NCBI GenBank assembly: GCA_024653485.1
Contig: JANLFY010000001.1
Location: forward strand, 77,517-141,516
Origin: Bacillota bacterium
GTDB lineage: Bacteria > Bacillota > SHA-98 > UBA4971
Length of the DNA stretch: 64,000 nt
Direction: 5' to 3'
Shown here: positions 61,842 to 64,000 of the stretch, one piece after another
Numbering within the stretch: the first letter of the stretch is position 1
Layout: each line of letters opens with the position of its first letter
The notes under the pieces: generated by a model
What the model saw: only the letters and a program-made list of their open reading frames with translations
The model's database searches: none
Told to the model about the DNA's origin: nothing
Position numbers and translations under genes: made by a program

Positions 61842-62780
61842 TTGGGCGAGGAACGGTTCGTAATCATAACGGGGCTTTCGGGCGCCGGTAAGAGCGAGGC
61901 GGTTCGAGCTTTTGAGGACATGGGCTTCTTCTGCGTGGATAACCTTCCGCCCACCCTCATACCGAAGTTCGCGGAGCTCGTGGCACAGTCGGAGGGCAAG
62001 ACGAATAGGATAGCCCTAGTAGTTGACATAAGGAGCAGGGAATTCTTCGACAGCCTTTGCAGCGCTCTCGATGACCTCGAAGGCATGGGAGTGACCTATG
62101 AGATCCTTTTCCTCGAGGCGTCCGACGAGGTGCTCGTCCGTAGGTTCAAGGAGACCAGGCGACGCCACCCCCTTTCGTCGGAGGGCGGTGGGGTATTGGA
62201 GGGCATAGAGGATGAGCGTCGCAGGTTGGGAGAGATTCGCGGGAGGGCCACCCGCATCCTAGACACGACGTCCCTCTCACCGCGGCAATTGCGGGAGCGC
62301 ATAATGAACGTGTTCACCGGAGAGTCCCGGAGAGAGCGGCTCGACGTGATAGTCGTGGCCTTCGGTTTCAAGCACGGGATCCCAATGGACGCTGACCTGG
62401 TTTTCGACGTGAGGTTCCTGCCAAATCCGCATTACGTGGAGTCGCTGCGGAAGCTTACCGGAGACACCGAGCCCGTGCGGGAGTACGTATTCCAGTCGCC
62501 GGTGACGCGGAGGTTCCTTCAGAAACTCTTCGACCTCATGGCATTTCTCCTGCCTCATTACGTCAAAGAAGGCAAGACGCAGCTTGTGGTGGGCATTGGC
62601 TGCACCGGTGGCAAACACCGGTCCATAGCCGTGGCAGACCGACTCGCGGGTTTTCTGAAGGAACGTGGGTACAACGTGTCTGTGGAGTACCGCGACAGGG
62701 ACGTGCAGGATAAGGTGGCGGAGCGAGAGCGAGATCGAGACCCGCACGATGGCGGGACAAGAGACGTGATGGAGACATGA
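61842..62780 (+). CDS. rapZ: RapZ (YvcJ) nucleotide-binding regulator
   Basis: 312 residues, start TTG 61842 behind GGAGG. N-terminal P-loop ITGLSGAGKSEAVRAFEDMGFFCVDNLPP, the middle VVDIRSREFFDSL...LFLEASDEVLVRRFKETRRRHPL, then the C-terminal domain with VVAFGFKHGIPMDADLVFDVRFLPNPHYV and the ligand-binding VGIGCTGGKHRSIAVADRL. In E. coli this protein senses GlcN-6-P and controls glmS mRNA decay; in Firmicutes it is a nucleotide-binding protein of less certain role. About 25 charged residues extend the usual C-terminus. Its stop overlaps the yvcK start (ATGA). Confidence 0.95.
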   Translation: MGEERFVIITGLSGAGKSEAVRAFEDMGFFCVDNLPPTLIPKFAELVAQSEGKTNRIALVVDIRSREFFDSLCSALDDLEGMGVTYEILFLEASDEVLVRRFKETRRRHPLSSEGGGVLEGIEDERRRLGEIRGRATRILDTTSLSPRQLRERIMNVFTGESRRERLDVIVVAFGFKHGIPMDADLVFDVRFLPNPHYVESLRKLTGDTEPVREYVFQSPVTRRFLQKLFDLMAFLLPHYVKEGKTQLVVGIGCTGGKHRSIAVADRLAGFLKERGYNVSVEYRDRDVQDKVAERERDRDPHDGGTRDVMET

Positions 62781-64000
62781 GAACGCTCCGGTGGTTGTAT
62801 CCGGGGATGAGAGTCAAGAGGTGGCTCCTGGCGTTTGCGCTCGGAGCGGCGCTCGTGGTGTTGGGAAGCGTGACGATTCTCAACGGCGCAGCTATCGGAA
62901 TCCTGCGCAAGTGGCTCCTGTGGCTTGTGGGCCCTCAACCGGGGCCATTCCACAGGAGCATCGCCACGGCCGTGGGCATCTCGGCCACGCTCTCCGGCCT
63001 GGTGGTCATGTTGTTGTCCGCAGGAGCGGTCATCCGTTCTATAGTGGCAGCGCTCCTGCCAGGAGCGGAGAATCACATCGCCGAGCTCGTCCAGCGCGAG
63101 CGCCAGCTCGGAAGGGGCCCCAGGGTCGTCGTGGTAGGCGGGGGAACCGGTCTTTCCACGCTGCTTCGAGGCATCAAGGCGTATACGAGCAACGTTACCG
63201 CAATAGTCACGGTTGCAGATGATGGCGGAAGCTCCGGCAGGTTGCGCAAGGAAATGGGGGTACTGCCTCCGGGGGACATCCGCAACTGTCTGGTGGCCCT
63301 GGCGGACTCCGAGCCTCTCATGGCCCGCCTCTTTCAATACAGGTTTCCGGATGGGGACCCGACCGGCTTGGGAGGTCACACGTTCGGGAACCTCTTCATA
63401 GCTACCATGTCCGCCATCACAGGCGATTTCGAGCAGGCGGTCAAAGAGTCGAGTCGGGTGTTGGCGGTGAGAGGGAGGGTCTTGCCATCCACGCTCGACG
63501 ATGTCGTGCTCGTGGCGGAGTGCGAAGGTGGGCTCATGGTTGAGGGGGAGTCCACCCTTTCGACATGCGGCGCTTCAATAAGGCGGGTTTTCCTCAGGCC
63601 GCAGGACCCCATGGCGCTTCCCGACGCAGTTGAGGCCATAGCAGGTGCGGAGGTGATAGTGCTCGGGCCGGGAAGCCTGTTTACCAGCGTGTTGCCGAAC
63701 CTCTTAGTGCCAGGGATCAGGGAGGCGATCCGTCGCAGCAACGCGCTGAAGGTGTACGTTTGCAACGTCATGACGGAGCCGGGCGAGACAGACGGGTTCG
63801 ACGCGTCCGACCATCTCAGGGCGCTCTTTGAGCACGTCGGGAGCGGCATGGTAGACGTGGTTGTGGTCAACACCGGAGAAGTGCCGCCAAAGCTGGCCGA
63901 AAGGTACAGGCAGGAGGGCGCGTACCCGGTGGCCGTGGATGGCGAAGGACTGAGAGCGCTGGGGGTGTCTGTGGTAGAGGGCGACCTGGTGTCCGTTGCA
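62777..64000 (+). CDS. yvcK: YvcK/GlmR gluconeogenesis factor, truncated by the window end
   Basis: CofD-like regulator that in Bacillus binds UDP-GlcNAc and adjusts carbon flow into the cell wall. The ATG at 62777 overlaps the rapZ stop. Two membrane helices open the protein (WLLAFALGAALVVLGSVTIL and AVGISATLSGLVVMLLSAGA), placing it at the inner membrane. The conserved domain starts near residue 115: VVVVGGGTGLSTLLRGIK, VTVADDGGSSGRLRKEMG, PPGDIRNCLVALAD, GHTFGNLFIA, and later LGPGSLFTSVLPNLLVPGI. The reading frame is open to the last base, so the C-terminus lies outside. Confidence 0.94.
   Translation, partial: MRTLRWLYPGMRVKRWLLAFALGAALVVLGSVTILNGAAIGILRKWLLWLVGPQPGPFHRSIATAVGISATLSGLVVMLLSAGAVIRSIVAALLPGAENHIAELVQRERQLGRGPRVVVVGGGTGLSTLLRGIKAYTSNVTAIVTVADDGGSSGRLRKEMGVLPPGDIRNCLVALADSEPLMARLFQYRFPDGDPTGLGGHTFGNLFIATMSAITGDFEQAVKESSRVLAVRGRVLPSTLDDVVLVAECEGGLMVEGESTLSTCGASIRRVFLRPQDPMALPDAVEAIAGAEVIVLGPGSLFTSVLPNLLVPGIREAIRRSNALKVYVCNVMTEPGETDGFDASDHLRALFEHVGSGMVDVVVVNTGEVPPKLAERYRQEGAYPVAVDGEGLRALGVSVVEGDLVSVA

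Overview
The window is a gene-dense, GC-rich chromosomal segment from a diderm member of the Firmicutes, most like the Limnochordia. The case rests on three things seen together. There is a lipopolysaccharide-transport set (LptA-, LptB-, LptF/G- and LptD-like genes). There are three SLH-domain outer-membrane beta-barrel proteins of the OmpM type. The rest is Firmicute-style content: a c-di-AMP riboswitch, the rapZ-yvcK block, GH57/DUF4912 alpha-glucan genes and BFN/HD-GYP genes. Both ABC solute-binding proteins carry cleavable signal peptides without a lipobox, which also fits a true periplasm. The class assignment is an inference. No rRNA, tRNA, CRISPR array, insertion sequence or prophage was recognised.

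Layout. 1-4.3 kb: lptA-lptB-lptF/G and a DUF3084 coiled-coil membrane protein. 4.9-13.5 kb: two large OmpM paralogues, a YqgF-like protein and a smaller SLH-barrel protein. 13.6-21.5 kb: envelope and surface-glycan genes (a TrbI-like secreted protein, an LptD-like barrel, galE, a PAP2 phosphatase, an O-antigen ligase-like protein and a GT2). 21.5-25.7 kb, minus strand: BFN nuclease, HD-GYP, chemoreceptor and CheW. 25.9-28.3 kb: thrC-thrB. 28.4-37.9 kb: a LacI regulator divergent from a dextran/isomalto-oligosaccharide locus (GH15 enzyme, separate glucodextranase C-type protein, unknown secreted protein, ABC binding protein and two permeases, GH66). 38.1-39.0 kb: orphan DNA methyltransferase. 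39.1-45.6 kb: peptide-type ABC transporter with dppF divergent from a c-di-AMP riboswitch and dppA-B-C-D. 45.8-54.5 kb: alpha-glucan synthesis (glycosyltransferase, nucleotidyltransferase/PGM fusion, two GH57 branching-type enzymes, DUF4912). 54.6-64 kb: PHP phosphatase, GHL10/DigH-like protein, two GlcNAc-type kinases, nagA, nagB, a second PHP protein, rapZ and a yvcK that runs off the end.

How the parts work together. The first 21 kb builds and tethers an outer membrane. The LacI locus appears to take up and cut alpha-1,6-glucans; two matching operators sit just downstream of two good sigma-A-type promoters. The alpha-glucan cluster would store glucose as a branched polymer. The last block can turn peptidoglycan amino sugars into fructose-6-phosphate beside the GlcN6P/UDP-GlcNAc-sensing regulators RapZ and YvcK.

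The most unusual item is the binding protein at 40789-42384. Its C-terminal lobe comes first, directly after the signal peptide, followed by the normal N-terminal part: an apparent circular permutation of a full-length family 5 solute-binding protein, encoded behind a c-di-AMP riboswitch.
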